A stretch of DNA of 64,000 bases, taken from the NCBI GenBank assembly GCA_041391485.1, contig JAWKNY010000001.1:62001-126000 (forward strand). The letters are read 5' to 3'. The stretch's first letter is position 1. Each line of letters opens with the position of its first letter. The notes beneath the pieces were generated by a model. It searched no databases, was not told where the DNA came from, and saw only the letters and a list, made by a program, of their open reading frames with translations. Below are positions 51,228 through 60,313 of the stretch, one piece after another. The position numbers and the translations under genes are program-made. The DNA is from JACKAF01 sp041391485 (lineage in GTDB: Bacteria > Bdellovibrionota > FAC87 > UBA2466 > JACKAF01).

Positions 51228-53089
51228 GCGCCTCCAGTCATCCTTTAGATGATTGCTTCCTGGGGCCCAAGGGTGAACAGAGAACATTCTTACGCGACAT
51301 GATTTCCCTAGTCTTAGACGACTACATCTTTTGGAGGAAAAACTACTATCCCAAAGATCCACCCGGATTCCTTTACCGAACCCTCCAGGAGAAGACATCG
51401 GTTGAGTTTCGTGAAAAGTTTATTCAGGAACTCTCATGGCTGACTTCGGATTTGAAATTGGAGGTCCCATTTTTTTCACCTCGATACTTCGCTCATATTG
51501 TGTCGGAAGTATCCCTCCCCGGGGTCATCGCCTATTTTGCGACGCTTTTGTACAATCCTAATAATGTCTCTTCCGAGGCATCTGCAGTAACCACTCGGTA
51601 TGAGCTCGAAGTGGGTGAGCAGTTCGCAGAGCTTTTTCAATTCGATATAAAAAGGGCCTTTGGGCACCTCACCTCCGGAGGAACCATCGCCAACTATGAG
51701 GCGCTCTGGTATGCGCGGGTCGCAAAATTTCTCCCGCTTAGTATGGCTTCCGCTCTAAAGGCGAATCGTTCGCCCCTTCCGCCGGAACTGTCGCGATCCG
51801 TTTGGGAATTACTCAATGTTCCTCACGCTGAATTAGAGGTTCTTTTCGAGGTTTTCGAGGCGAAAGCGATTCAGCTGGGGCTAGATGCGGGCACTCTGCT
51901 CAGAGAAAATTCCATAGCCCAGCTCGGTGAACGGGGATTTGAAGAGAGGATCCGTCAGCAGTTTGGCGAAGGCTACAGAGAACCTGTCGTCCTTCTGCCA
52001 TCGATGGCTCATTATTGTTGGAACCGCGCCCTAGGGGTACTTGGTCTCGGCAGAAAAAACATTTGTAGCCTGGCGACTGATGAACAAACACGGGTAGATC
52101 CTCACAGTTTCGAGTCGGCACTGGGGAAGTGTGCTTCGGAAAAACGCCCGGTGCTTTTGTCGGTAGGTGTCGCCGGGAATACCGAGTTTGGAGCGGTCGA
52201 TCCTATCGACGAACTTGTCACAGCCCGAAATGCTGCGCTTTCGAAGGGAATTTATTCTCCCCTCCACATTGACGCGGCTTTTGGTGGCTACTTCGCTTGC
52301 ATGTTTAGAAAGGGGGCTCACTCGGCTGTTCCGAGTGAGAATCTCATCCCCCGTCGGGTGCAGACAGCATTCTCTGCGATATCGCAGTGCGAGTCGGTAA
52401 CCATTGACCCCCATAAGATGGGTTACGTCCCCTATGGAGCGGGAGCCGTCGTGCACAAATTCGGTTTTTTGAAGGAATTCGTGACTGAACCGGCCCCTTA
52501 CGCGCTTGATGGTATCGTCGAGGATTCAAGTCCCCACTTGGGCCAGTATATTATGGAAGGCTCAAAGCCTGGAGCTGCGGCAGCGAGCGTCTGGTTTACC
52601 CACCGCATGATTCCGTTGAACACGGACGGCTTTGGTGCACAGCTCTTGTCTCTCTGTGAGTTGGCTCGGACATTTTACCGGAAAATGGAGGCGCTTCGCT
52701 CGGTCTCGGGACATGTCGAACTTGTGCCGCTTTTCGCTCCGGAAACTAATGTTTTGGCATTTATCGTGACACCGAAGGGCGCAAAGGGCTTGTCTTCAGT
52801 AAATCGATTGACCCGGCAAGTATATCAGCGCTTTGGCGTGCGCGAGGTCGCCTCCATACAGAGTTACGATTATCTGGTTTCCCATACTCGCGTTAGTACA
52901 GATTCCCCGTTGCTAGACCACCCCGTGCTACAGGCGCTGGATAGATCGAAGGAAGTAAGTCTTGAGATCGTTCGCATCGTTATCATGAACCGCTGGCTTT
53001 CGGGCAATACGAGTAGCGGAGCTTCCTATATTGATGATTTTTTGGCTCTGGCCTATCGAGAGGCCGAGGAAATTGTCTTTAGTGCATAG
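51224..53089 (+). CDS. Group II PLP-dependent decarboxylase
   Basis: Start at 51224 (MSASSHPLDDCFLGPKGEQR), 621 residues. Family features: LTSGGTIANYEALWYARVAK, PLHIDAAFGGYFACMF, and the PLP lysine K398 in TIDPHKMGYVPYGAGAVV. It belongs with the glutamate, tyrosine and aromatic amino acid decarboxylases; substrate cannot be told from sequence. It is longer than bacterial GadB (466 residues). It is translationally coupled to nnrS, an unexpected partner. It ends exactly where the convergent narK begins its stop. Confidence 0.85.
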   Translation: MSASSHPLDDCFLGPKGEQRTFLRDMISLVLDDYIFWRKNYYPKDPPGFLYRTLQEKTSVEFREKFIQELSWLTSDLKLEVPFFSPRYFAHIVSEVSLPGVIAYFATLLYNPNNVSSEASAVTTRYELEVGEQFAELFQFDIKRAFGHLTSGGTIANYEALWYARVAKFLPLSMASALKANRSPLPPELSRSVWELLNVPHAELEVLFEVFEAKAIQLGLDAGTLLRENSIAQLGERGFEERIRQQFGEGYREPVVLLPSMAHYCWNRALGVLGLGRKNICSLATDEQTRVDPHSFESALGKCASEKRPVLLSVGVAGNTEFGAVDPIDELVTARNAALSKGIYSPLHIDAAFGGYFACMFRKGAHSAVPSENLIPRRVQTAFSAISQCESVTIDPHKMGYVPYGAGAVVHKFGFLKEFVTEPAPYALDGIVEDSSPHLGQYIMEGSKPGAAAASVWFTHRMIPLNTDGFGAQLLSLCELARTFYRKMEALRSVSGHVELVPLFAPETNVLAFIVTPKGAKGLSSVNRLTRQVYQRFGVREVASIQSYDYLVSHTRVSTDSPLLDHPVLQALDRSKEVSLEIVRIVIMNRWLSGNTSSGASYIDDFLALAYREAEEIVFSA

Positions 53090-54430
53090 TCAACTCGGCC
53101 TCTCACAGCCGGGCCGATGATAGAACCACCAATTCAAGAAAGTGGCGACGATAACGAACATTACGTAACCCACAAAAAAACCATTTGCGTTGCCCGACCC
53201 AGAGATGACGGCGCCAATGATGGAAGCAAAGACAAACGGACCATAGGCGGCTACCGCCGAGGTCCATCCCATTACTCCCGCCCGTTGGATCGGATTATGG
53301 GAAAAAATCATGGAATACTGACGGAAGGTGGCCGCATTCCCGATTCCAGTAAGAAAAAACAGTGCCAACATACACGTTACGAAAGCTGGAAATGCATCAA
53401 GTCCTGTAGGTGCGAATAGACCAAGCGAAAACATGATCAATGTAACGGCTGCAAGGCCCACTCCTGTAAACGTTGTCAATATCGCGCCGCCCGTCTTGTC
53501 CGAGACGAAGCCAAAAACCACACGGCTTGTGGAACCTATCAAAGGCCCATAGAAAGCGAACTTCAATGGATCGGGTGCATCGGGAAAACTTCCGTACAGA
53601 CTTTTGATCATGAGCGGGAAACTAGCTGAGAGTCCCGCGAAAGATCCGAACGTCATTACATAGATAATTGTGCAAAACCACGTGTGTTTGTCCTTAAAGA
53701 TCTCCAACTGCTCCTTGAAGGAAGCCCGGACGGGAATACTCCTTAGCACCACCCAGCAAGCGACGGTGAGAACGAGCAGTAGGGGTACGTACCAGAAGGC
53801 GGCGCTTTGAAGGTAGATTTCTTTGGTGGCAATGACCTGTCCGGCTTTATCCTTTGCGGAGAAGATCTGAGCGGCACCGACGGTCCCGACACCCAATACG
53901 ATAGGCGTCATAAACTGTGCAAGGCTGACTCCGAAGTTTCCAATGCCCGCTTGGATGCCGAGTACCGTCCCTTGAAGTCGCTTAGGAAAGAAAAGACTCG
54001 TCGACGGCATATGCGATGAGAAGTCTCCGCCGCCAAACCCAGCCAAGAAAGCCAAGACTATAAAGACCCAAAATGGCGTCGCAGTATCCATCACCGCAAG
54101 GCCAATCCCTATGCAGGGAATGACTTTAATCAGGGTCGAGAACGTCACGACATTTCTAGTTCCGTAAATCGGAATCAAGAAAGTATGAAGGATGCGAAGG
54201 GTTCCCCCGGCAAGCCCTGGCATCGCAGCAAGCCAAAATAACTGTTGCGTTGTGAACTTGAACCCAATGCCGGGTAACTTCACCACAATGGCGCTGATCA
54301 TGAACCAGGTGGCAAACGACAACGTGAGTGACGCCGTCGTCACCCAGAGGGTCCTCCATGCCCTTGCTTTTCCCTCGGTCTCCCAGAATTGCGGCTCTTC
54401 AGGCATCCATTTTTCTAGCCAGGTAGTCAT
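53090..54430 (-). CDS. narK: Nitrate/nitrite transporter, NarK family
   Basis: A protein of 446 residues with twelve helices. TWFMISAIVVKLPGIGF in helix 1 and the two nitrate-signature stretches GFGGGDFSSHMPSTSLFFPK and LTGIGNAATFRQYSMIFS identify the NarK/NasA type. The protein differs clearly from the other NarK at 55694; one may be the nitrate/proton symporter and the other the nitrate/nitrite exchanger. Last gene of a narK-porin-narK operon, 10 bp behind the porin. Confidence 0.9.
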   Translation of the reverse strand: MTTWLEKWMPEEPQFWETEGKARAWRTLWVTTASLTLSFATWFMISAIVVKLPGIGFKFTTQQLFWLAAMPGLAGGTLRILHTFLIPIYGTRNVVTFSTLIKVIPCIGIGLAVMDTATPFWVFIVLAFLAGFGGGDFSSHMPSTSLFFPKRLQGTVLGIQAGIGNFGVSLAQFMTPIVLGVGTVGAAQIFSAKDKAGQVIATKEIYLQSAAFWYVPLLLVLTVACWVVLRSIPVRASFKEQLEIFKDKHTWFCTIIYVMTFGSFAGLSASFPLMIKSLYGSFPDAPDPLKFAFYGPLIGSTSRVVFGFVSDKTGGAILTTFTGVGLAAVTLIMFSLGLFAPTGLDAFPAFVTCMLALFFLTGIGNAATFRQYSMIFSHNPIQRAGVMGWTSAVAAYGPFVFASIIGAVISGSGNANGFFVGYVMFVIVATFLNWWFYHRPGCERPS

Positions 54431-54439
54431 TACCGTCTC

Positions 54440-55681
54440 CTATAGCTGGGCGACCCATTGCGCGTACCAGAACGTCGGATTGAAATTCCCAAGCTCCGCC
54501 TTCAAATATTCCCCCGGTAGAAGAACCCCGCCACCAAGTGTAGCGGTAATCTCCTTGGATATTGCGTAGGACACAATGAGATCGAGCTCCGAACCTACAG
54601 CACTTGAGGTATTGGTGCCCGTACCCAACGCCGTACTGCCGTTAAGTTTGTAGGCCGGCGCTGATGTTGATGTTCGCATTAAATAGTGAAAATCAAACTG
54701 CGCGGTAAGACCTTCGGTTGGTACCGCCGTCAGATGAAGCACTCCGCCCTGAATATTTCGGCGGCCGAAGATATCCGCAATCCCAAGGTACTTGTGAGCC
54801 AATGGATAGAGCTGGTCATAGGTCGACCCGGCCTGAAAGACTTCTAGTCCGATGCGGCTCTTAAAGGGAGCGTCGAAGTTCCATCCCACTTCAAGGTCAA
54901 TTTGGTAGGCGGCTCCGGCATCGGTAAACTGAGAACCTGCTTCCTTGGTCGCCTCCACCCGATAGTCTAAGGCTCCAAATCGGTCCTTAACTCTCGCTCC
55001 CAACGCAAACAGCTCCCGGTTACTTCCCGTGGTTTGATCCTGCCGGTAGAGCAAATAGAGATCCGTCGCGCTGAATCCCAAGCCAAAGTTATTAGTTGAG
55101 TATAGTCCCAGCAGGTCGCCGTCCCCCGCTCCCTGGGCCGTCGCGGTAACTTTCGAGGCGAAAAGTTTACTATAAAACAAATCTACTGACCCTAAACCGT
55201 GAGAGTAACGAGCCCGAAGGGCATCAAAGCTTCGTCCGACATTGTCCCAATCAAGGCCGCTCAGCACTAATTCGTCGCCGTACGACAAAAGCTGCCTTCC
55301 GAAAATGAATTGAAGGGTTTCGCCGGGATGATACTCGATAGTGGCCTGATGAATGCCTAGAGAAGTGTCGAAGGTAGCGCCGCTGGTGGCCTGGCTAGCG
55401 TTGGTCGTCGTTGTAGTCCCCGGAAATTCTGGCTTGCCGAAGGCCTTGGAAAACTGGGGTTGTACGAAGAGGGAAAGTTCTGAACCCTTCGATAATCTTA
55501 CTTCAGGACGAACTCGAAGGAGAAAGGCGGAACGCTCGGACGCGTAATCAGTTCGCTCGCTTCTTTCAAACCGCAGCCTCCCTTGCCCTCCGACGGTGGT
55601 TTTTATCAAGGAATCCGATTCGACTCCGATGGCTTTTAGGGAAAGGAGTGACAGAATCCCCAATAGAAATATTCTCTTCAC
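54440..55681 (-). CDS. Outer-membrane alginate-export-type beta-barrel porin
   Basis: A protein of 413 residues with a signal peptide (IFLLGILSLLSLKAIG). The remainder alternates as amphipathic strands and ends in an aromatic strand (TFWYAQWVAQL). IHQATIEYHPGETLQFIFGR and LLSYGDELVLSGLDWDNVGR are typical of the alginate_exp family. Set between the two NarK genes with 9- and 12-bp gaps, it most likely lets nitrate or nitrite cross the outer membrane. Confidence 0.85.
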   Translation of the reverse strand: MKRIFLLGILSLLSLKAIGVESDSLIKTTVGGQGRLRFERSERTDYASERSAFLLRVRPEVRLSKGSELSLFVQPQFSKAFGKPEFPGTTTTTNASQATSGATFDTSLGIHQATIEYHPGETLQFIFGRQLLSYGDELVLSGLDWDNVGRSFDALRARYSHGLGSVDLFYSKLFASKVTATAQGAGDGDLLGLYSTNNFGLGFSATDLYLLYRQDQTTGSNRELFALGARVKDRFGALDYRVEATKEAGSQFTDAGAAYQIDLEVGWNFDAPFKSRIGLEVFQAGSTYDQLYPLAHKYLGIADIFGRRNIQGGVLHLTAVPTEGLTAQFDFHYLMRTSTSAPAYKLNGSTALGTGTNTSSAVGSELDLIVSYAISKEITATLGGGVLLPGEYLKAELGNFNPTFWYAQWVAQL

Positions 55682-55693
55682 GTTTCCTCCCTA

Positions 55694-57175
55694 TTACTTT
55701 TCAAATCGTTGCATCAGAGTGGGTTCTGTTTCATGCATCATCTTTTGAATCACCCAATGCATCCACCCCAAACAAGCGCCGATTAAAATTACAAAGAACA
55801 CCCAACACGTGGTCCAAATTCCGGTATCTTCCAACAGATATCCAAACAAGATGGGGCACAGAAACCCGCCCAATCCGCCCACGACTCCGACAATTCCCCC
55901 CACTACCCCGACATCGGATGGAAAGTAGGTGGGGATATGCTTATAGACAGCGGCCTTTCCGATACCCATCAAAATTCCAACCACGAAGACTAGAAAGGTA
56001 AAGATCCAAACATTCGCTTGGAAGTAGATGTGAGTTACTCCCTTTGCGAGTAGCTGTTTCTTTTTGACGACGCTACCCACTTCAACGACCGGCTCCTGCC
56101 ACGAACGAGATGCAGGAAACACCATCGTTTCCGTTTCCTGTTTCACAGACTCGCGCGCCGCTTGAACCGTGTATTTTCGCTCTCCGTCCACCACCACTTC
56201 ACTTGGCGATACACTGGTAACCTTGCCCCCGTACTTTGCCTGAACGCCTGGACCCGGAGTGTAAACGTCCATTCTCGGAAAGATCAAAAGTGCGCTGCAG
56301 ATTAAACAGATCGTAAACACCCAGTACATGACACGTCTTGCCCCGTAGTGATCGCTCATCCACCCGCCAAGCGCGCGGATAACCCCCGAAGGGAGGCTGA
56401 AGATCGAAGCCAAAAGACCTGCGGTGACAAGCGACATCGAATAAACATTCACGTAGTAGGGAATGAGCCACTGAGCGAGGGCAACAAACCCGCCAAAAAC
56501 GTAGAAGTAGTAGAGACAAAAGCGCCACACCCGAACATTGGAAAGAGGCGCGAGTTGCGCTTTCAAAGTTTTTCCTGTGCTTTCAACTTTCCGAGGATAC
56601 GTGAAGAAATAAAAGAAGATTGCGGTTGCCAGTAGGACTAGCGAATAGATCCATGGAAGGCGGCGCCACCCTTCAGGATTCGCACCATGCTGAGTTAGCA
56701 ATAGGAGGAGCGAAGGGGCGCCGAGACTAGTGAGCGCGGAGCCCGCGTTGCCGGCGCCAAAAATGCCAAGCGCTGTGCCTTGGTGCTCCTTCTTAAACCA
56801 CAGCGAAGTATAGGCAATGCCAACAGCGAAAGAGGCTCCAGAGATTCCAAATCCGAGCGAGGTAAGTAGGAACTGACCGTAGGTATTGGCGAGGCTCAGC
56901 GTCCACATGAAAAATGAAGAAAGGAGTAAGAGACCGATGAATATCGGTCGACCACCAAAGCGATCGGTCAAAAGTCCCACTGGCAACCGAAGAATGGACC
57001 CAGTGAGTACGGGAATTCCGATTAACCACCCGACCTGCGAGTTGGTCCACTCGAAGACCTTGGCCTCAACTAGGTAGGTGACCAAGACACCATTTAGCAT
57101 CCAGGCAGCAAAGCAAAGTGTAAACGCAAGGGTGCTTGCAAATAAGACAGATACCGCCTTGCGATCCTCAAACAT
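55694..57175 (-). CDS. narK: Nitrate/nitrite transporter, NarK family, with periplasmic insert
   Basis: A protein of 493 residues with twelve helices. GISGASFAVGIAYTSLWFKK and GVVGGIVGVVGGLGGFLCPI carry the glycine-rich nitrate signatures. An extra loop of about 90 residues between helices 8 and 9 (about 300-390) contains GKVTSVSPSEVVVDGE and VVEVGSVVKKKQLLAKGV, a small beta-rich domain reminiscent of lipoyl or KOW folds. First gene of the narK-porin-narK operon, with an Fnr box 72 bp upstream. Confidence 0.9.
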   Translation of the reverse strand: MFEDRKAVSVLFASTLAFTLCFAAWMLNGVLVTYLVEAKVFEWTNSQVGWLIGIPVLTGSILRLPVGLLTDRFGGRPIFIGLLLLSSFFMWTLSLANTYGQFLLTSLGFGISGASFAVGIAYTSLWFKKEHQGTALGIFGAGNAGSALTSLGAPSLLLLLTQHGANPEGWRRLPWIYSLVLLATAIFFYFFTYPRKVESTGKTLKAQLAPLSNVRVWRFCLYYFYVFGGFVALAQWLIPYYVNVYSMSLVTAGLLASIFSLPSGVIRALGGWMSDHYGARRVMYWVFTICLICSALLIFPRMDVYTPGPGVQAKYGGKVTSVSPSEVVVDGERKYTVQAARESVKQETETMVFPASRSWQEPVVEVGSVVKKKQLLAKGVTHIYFQANVWIFTFLVFVVGILMGIGKAAVYKHIPTYFPSDVGVVGGIVGVVGGLGGFLCPILFGYLLEDTGIWTTCWVFFVILIGACLGWMHWVIQKMMHETEPTLMQRFEK

Positions 57176-57246
57176 CGAACCTCCCCTATCAACAACAGGC
57201 TAACATTGCAGATGGGGGCTGGCCTTGATGTTTGGAGATGAATGGC

Positions 57247-57260
57247 TTGATAATTATCAA
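57247..57260. promoter_or_regulatory. Perfect Fnr-box dyad between narK and carbonic anhydrase
   Basis: TTGATAATTATCAA is a perfect palindrome and consensus Fnr box. On the minus strand, activation from -41.5 places the start near 57212, 37 nt before narK at 57175. On the plus strand the same geometry points to 57295, the A of the carbonic anhydrase start codon itself, so it could yield a leaderless message or act as a repressor site there. Confidence 0.78.
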
Positions 57261-57294
57261 GTTTTCCGGCCCTGGAATGCGCTAAGTTTACTAG

Positions 57295-57969
57295 ATGAAG
57301 AAGCTGCTCGAAGGCATCGTAGAATTCAGGCGCACCAAAGTCCCAATCTACCGAGAACGGTTTGCCGACCTAGCCCATGGCCAGTCACCCCGATTTCTTT
57401 TCTTCGCCTGTGCGGATAGTCGCGTCATAACCACCATGATCGCCTCCTCCGAGCCGGGGGATATTTTCCTGGTTCGCAATGTGGGAAATCTGATCCCAAT
57501 GTTCAATCCCGGGGGGCAACCCAGCGGAGAAGTTTCTGAGGGCGCCGCTATTGAATTTGCCCTCTCTCGATTTGATATTTCGGATGTTATTGTGTGCGGC
57601 CATTCCGAGTGTGGGGCGATGCTTGCGCTCAGCGAAGGGAGGGAACAAGTGAACTTGCCCTCATTGCGCACTTGGCTCTCCTATGGAGAAAAGGCGCTCA
57701 AGCGTTTGGAAGAGAATCGCGATTTTTGTCCGGAACTCCCTTTTCACAATCGGCTCAGCAGGATCAATCTCTTGCTGCAACTAGAAAATCTAATGTCTTA
57801 CCCTCTAATTGAGAGCAGAGTTCGCATGGGCAAAATGCGTCTCAATGCATGGTGGTTCGACGTCGCAAAGGCCGATGTCTATGGCTATGACGGTGACACC
57901 AAGTGTTTCGTGCTCATCGACGAAACGGGGGCGGAACATTTCATTAATAAACTTGAGCGAAGACCCTAG
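57295..57969 (+). CDS. Beta-class carbonic anhydrase
   Basis: A protein of 224 residues. The zinc ligands are C39, H103 and C106, in ACADSRVITTMIA and VIVCGHSECGAMLAL; the D41-R43 pair is typical of the active type. It interconverts CO2 and bicarbonate in the cytoplasm. It begins 42 bp from the centre of the Fnr dyad, and its end overlaps a convergent CBS-domain gene by 4 bp. A link to denitrification or pH balance is inferred. Confidence 0.92.
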   Translation: MKKLLEGIVEFRRTKVPIYRERFADLAHGQSPRFLFFACADSRVITTMIASSEPGDIFLVRNVGNLIPMFNPGGQPSGEVSEGAAIEFALSRFDISDVIVCGHSECGAMLALSEGREQVNLPSLRTWLSYGEKALKRLEENRDFCPELPFHNRLSRINLLLQLENLMSYPLIESRVRMGKMRLNAWWFDVAKADVYGYDGDTKCFVLIDETGAEHFINKLERRP

Positions 57970-58379
57970 TTGCGGTCGGGATAGAAGGTTTCCAGGACCT
58001 GCCTCAATGCTCGGCAAGCGTCTACGGTTGTAAAAATACCGACAAGTTTTCCGTCATCGTCGCGAATGAGAGCGCACCCATATTTTTCTTCGGCCATCGC
58101 CGCTACGACTTCGTCTAGGTTGGTCTGGGGAGAGACGGAGAAAGGGTCAGGTATCATGATGTCTTCCGCAGTAAGTACATTTTCGCCCGTAGAACCAAGC
58201 GCCGATTTGACACTTCTATCACTGATGATACCGACCAAAGCCTCGCCCTTTTTCACCGGCAGATGGCGAACGCGGTTCTGACGCATTAATTCCTGAACTT
58301 CTTTAAGCGGAGTTTCAGAAGCAATCGTATGCGGCGTAGGCGTCATGTACTCTCTTACCTGCGGCATTTTTGTGGGCAT
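57966..58379 (-). CDS. CBS-domain pair protein
   Basis: A protein of 137 residues formed of two CBS domains and nothing else: VREYMTPTPHTIASETPLKE, LVGIISDRSVKSALG, AEDIMIPDPFSVSPQTNLDE and LVGIFTTVDACRALR. Such proteins bind adenosine nucleotides and act as small energy sensors. It is followed by an independent copy 20 bp away. Confidence 0.85.
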   Translation of the reverse strand: MPTKMPQVREYMTPTPHTIASETPLKEVQELMRQNRVRHLPVKKGEALVGIISDRSVKSALGSTGENVLTAEDIMIPDPFSVSPQTNLDEVVAAMAEEKYGCALIRDDDGKLVGIFTTVDACRALRQVLETFYPDRN

Positions 58380-58399
58380 CTAATAGTTTCCTTCCTCTG

Positions 58400-58855
58400 C
58401 TACGCGGCTAGCCCCATCAAGAATGAGGGTTTCTCAAATTGAAAGGGAAGCGGTAGCTCTACTCTCCACTCTCGATCGCGAAGGAGTCGCAAAAGATCGG
58501 TAGTAGTGATGATACCGACAAGACTCTGATTTTTATCGATGACCGGTAGGCAGTGGATACGGCGTTCGAGCATCAGATCTACAGCAGAGCCGATCGATGT
58601 GGTCGGAGAGCACAGGACAACATCGGTCACCATGGCTTCGCGCACTTTCGTTGTGCGTACCTTAATTCTTCCGCGTCGTTTGTGGGCGTGGAGCAGCACG
58701 TCTCTGTCAGAGAGAATGCCCACCACCTTGCCTTCCCGAACTACCGGAACGTGCTGAATCTCGAGGGCCCTCATCGAATCGTAAGCTTGGACGAGATCGT
58801 CGTCCTCAGTCACAAAAACAACCCTCCGAGTCATTTCCGCATTGACCGTTTCCAT
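58400..58855 (-). CDS. CBS-domain pair protein, second copy
   Basis: A protein of 151 residues with two CBS domains (RRVVFVTEDDDLVQAYDSMR, VVGILSDRDVLLHAHKRRGR, VREAMVTDVVLCSPTTSIGS, LVGIITTTDLLRLLR). AAAGGGGACGCT precedes the ATG. Together with the neighbour it forms a tandem pair of nucleotide-sensing modules between the carbonic anhydrase and the cofactor operon. Confidence 0.85.
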   Translation of the reverse strand: METVNAEMTRRVVFVTEDDDLVQAYDSMRALEIQHVPVVREGKVVGILSDRDVLLHAHKRRGRIKVRTTKVREAMVTDVVLCSPTTSIGSAVDLMLERRIHCLPVIDKNQSLVGIITTTDLLRLLRDREWRVELPLPFQFEKPSFLMGLAA

Positions 58856-58988
58856 AGCGTCCCCTTTGTCTGGATATTAGTGCAAACGATGTACCTGCCA
58901 TTTCGTGGCTGCCCAGGACTACGGGGCAACCAAATCCAGCTCATTTTGTCCCACGTAGAGACAACTCGTCCCATTCAGAGCACAAAAT

Positions 58989-59306
58989 TCATTTTTCGGC
59001 TCTCACATCGACCTCAAATGCCACATCGAGCGTTTTTCCCATCCCCAGGGATAATGTCTTCTCAATCCCGTGCCTGCAGGGAAGTCGCGCCTGAAATGAT
59101 TTCATCTCCTCAGGCGAGATCACAAGTTGAACTGCGCTACACGAAAGGTCGATCACCATTGCCTGATCGAGCGGTTTCTTGGCTATCGTCACTACGAACG
59201 TAAGAGGAATCGTTTCCAATTGGACGTAGTCGCCCTTGTTGAGTTTCTCAAATTCTTCCGCAGTGACTCGAAAGCGGATCTCACCATCGGCAAATCGAAT
59301 ATTCAT
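58989..59306 (-). CDS. Small protein of the molybdenum cofactor operon (DUF7009-like)
   Basis: Start at 59306 (MNIRFADGEIRFRVTAEEFE; AAGGAG 7 bp upstream), overlapping the mobA stop by 4 bp; 105 residues. The opening and the later QLVISPEEMKSFQARLPCRH resemble the small DUF7009-type proteins; this call is tentative. It ends the molybdenum cofactor operon, so a role near molybdenum handling is likely but unproven. Confidence 0.55.
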   Translation of the reverse strand: MNIRFADGEIRFRVTAEEFEKLNKGDYVQLETIPLTFVVTIAKKPLDQAMVIDLSCSAVQLVISPEEMKSFQARLPCRHGIEKTLSLGMGKTLDVAFEVDVRAEK

Positions 59307-59881
59307 GAATGACTCCTTGTAAGCTCTGCCCAATCGTGGGGCGTATTTGCGTTTGCAAGCGATCGCACATCGGATGGCGGCGCCATTGTGACGAAGCCAA
59401 GACTCTTCAACAAGCCATGAATCGACTCATTTTGGCCGCACCGAAAAATTAGGTCTTCGTTCAACCGAAAAATAGCCGGAAGCCAGTTTCCCTCAAAGCA
59501 AACGGCATTTGGTTTGTGCCCGTTGAAATAGGTGACGAGCGGGCGAAGAGAGTCTGCTGTCAGGAGTGGTAAATCAACAGGGACCACGAGAAGGCCTTCG
59601 CAGGAATCAGAAAGACACTCTCTCGCGGTACTCGCTACACCACCTACCGGTCCTTGAAACGGCTTGAGATCGGGAATGAACTCGACACCAGGGACCTCCC
59701 CGCTAACGACCACACGTTGAACGAACGGCTTGAGCTCATGAAGCACCTGTCGAGTGCGCTCGATCATGCGCAGTCCGCCAATCGAAAGCAGAGCTTTGGA
59801 CGTTCCCATTCGGCGGCTACGCCCGCCGGCTAGTATCACCGCTGTGATGCTCAGACGTCCCTCCATGCTGACATAATTCAT
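59303..59881 (-). CDS. mobA: Molybdenum cofactor guanylyltransferase
   Basis: Start MNYVSMEGRL at 59881 (CAAGGG upstream), or at 59866 if the inner ATG is used; about 190 residues. The nucleotide-binding signature is AVILAGGRSRRMGTSKALLS, with VVPVDLPLLTADSLRPLV carrying the metal-binding Asp. It joins GMP to molybdopterin to make the MGD cofactor that NarG needs. It overlaps moaE. Confidence 0.9.
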   Translation of the reverse strand: MNYVSMEGRLSITAVILAGGRSRRMGTSKALLSIGGLRMIERTRQVLHELKPFVQRVVVSGEVPGVEFIPDLKPFQGPVGGVASTARECLSDSCEGLLVVPVDLPLLTADSLRPLVTYFNGHKPNAVCFEGNWLPAIFRLNEDLIFRCGQNESIHGLLKSLGFVTMAPPSDVRSLANANTPHDWAELTRSHS

Positions 59882-60311
59882 GACCCTTGAGCCATTCGCT
59901 GTCCCCATCTACGTAATGCTCTTGCTTCCAAATCGGAACCCGCGTTTTAAGTTCCTCAATAATATAACGACACCCTTCGAACGCTTCGCTACGGTGCGGG
60001 GAGCTTACGCCGATTGCCACGCTGATTTCGCCAACTCTCAGACGGCCCGTCCCGTGCAGCACGACGGCATCAATTGCATCACCCCATTTGGATCTTGCCT
60101 CTCCAATAATTGTGGTGAGTTCCTTCTCCGCAAGGGCCTTATGGCATTCATAGCTAACAGCCGTTACGATTCTTCCGTGGTTGAGGTTTCGAACCGCGCC
60201 AAAGAAAAAGGCAATTCCCCCGTGCGATGGATTGTTGAGGGCTTCGCTAACTAGCCCCGGCCGCACGCCACCCGCGACAATATCTATCTTGGTGAATGGA
60301 GTCTCCGTCAC
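59817..60311 (-). CDS. moaE: Molybdopterin synthase catalytic subunit
   Basis: GTG start at 60311 chosen because GGAGG precedes it and it directly follows the moaD stop; 164 residues. HGGIAFFFGAVRNLNHGRIV, VSYECHKALAEKEL and VPIWKQEHYVDGDSEWLKGH include the MoaE active-site residues (Arg, and the K-x-K/E region). It transfers sulphur from MoaD onto precursor Z. Confidence 0.92.
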   Translation of the reverse strand: MTETPFTKIDIVAGGVRPGLVSEALNNPSHGGIAFFFGAVRNLNHGRIVTAVSYECHKALAEKELTTIIGEARSKWGDAIDAVVLHGTGRLRVGEISVAIGVSSPHRSEAFEGCRYIIEELKTRVPIWKQEHYVDGDSEWLKGHELCQHGGTSEHHSGDTSRRA

Positions 60312-60313
60312 GC

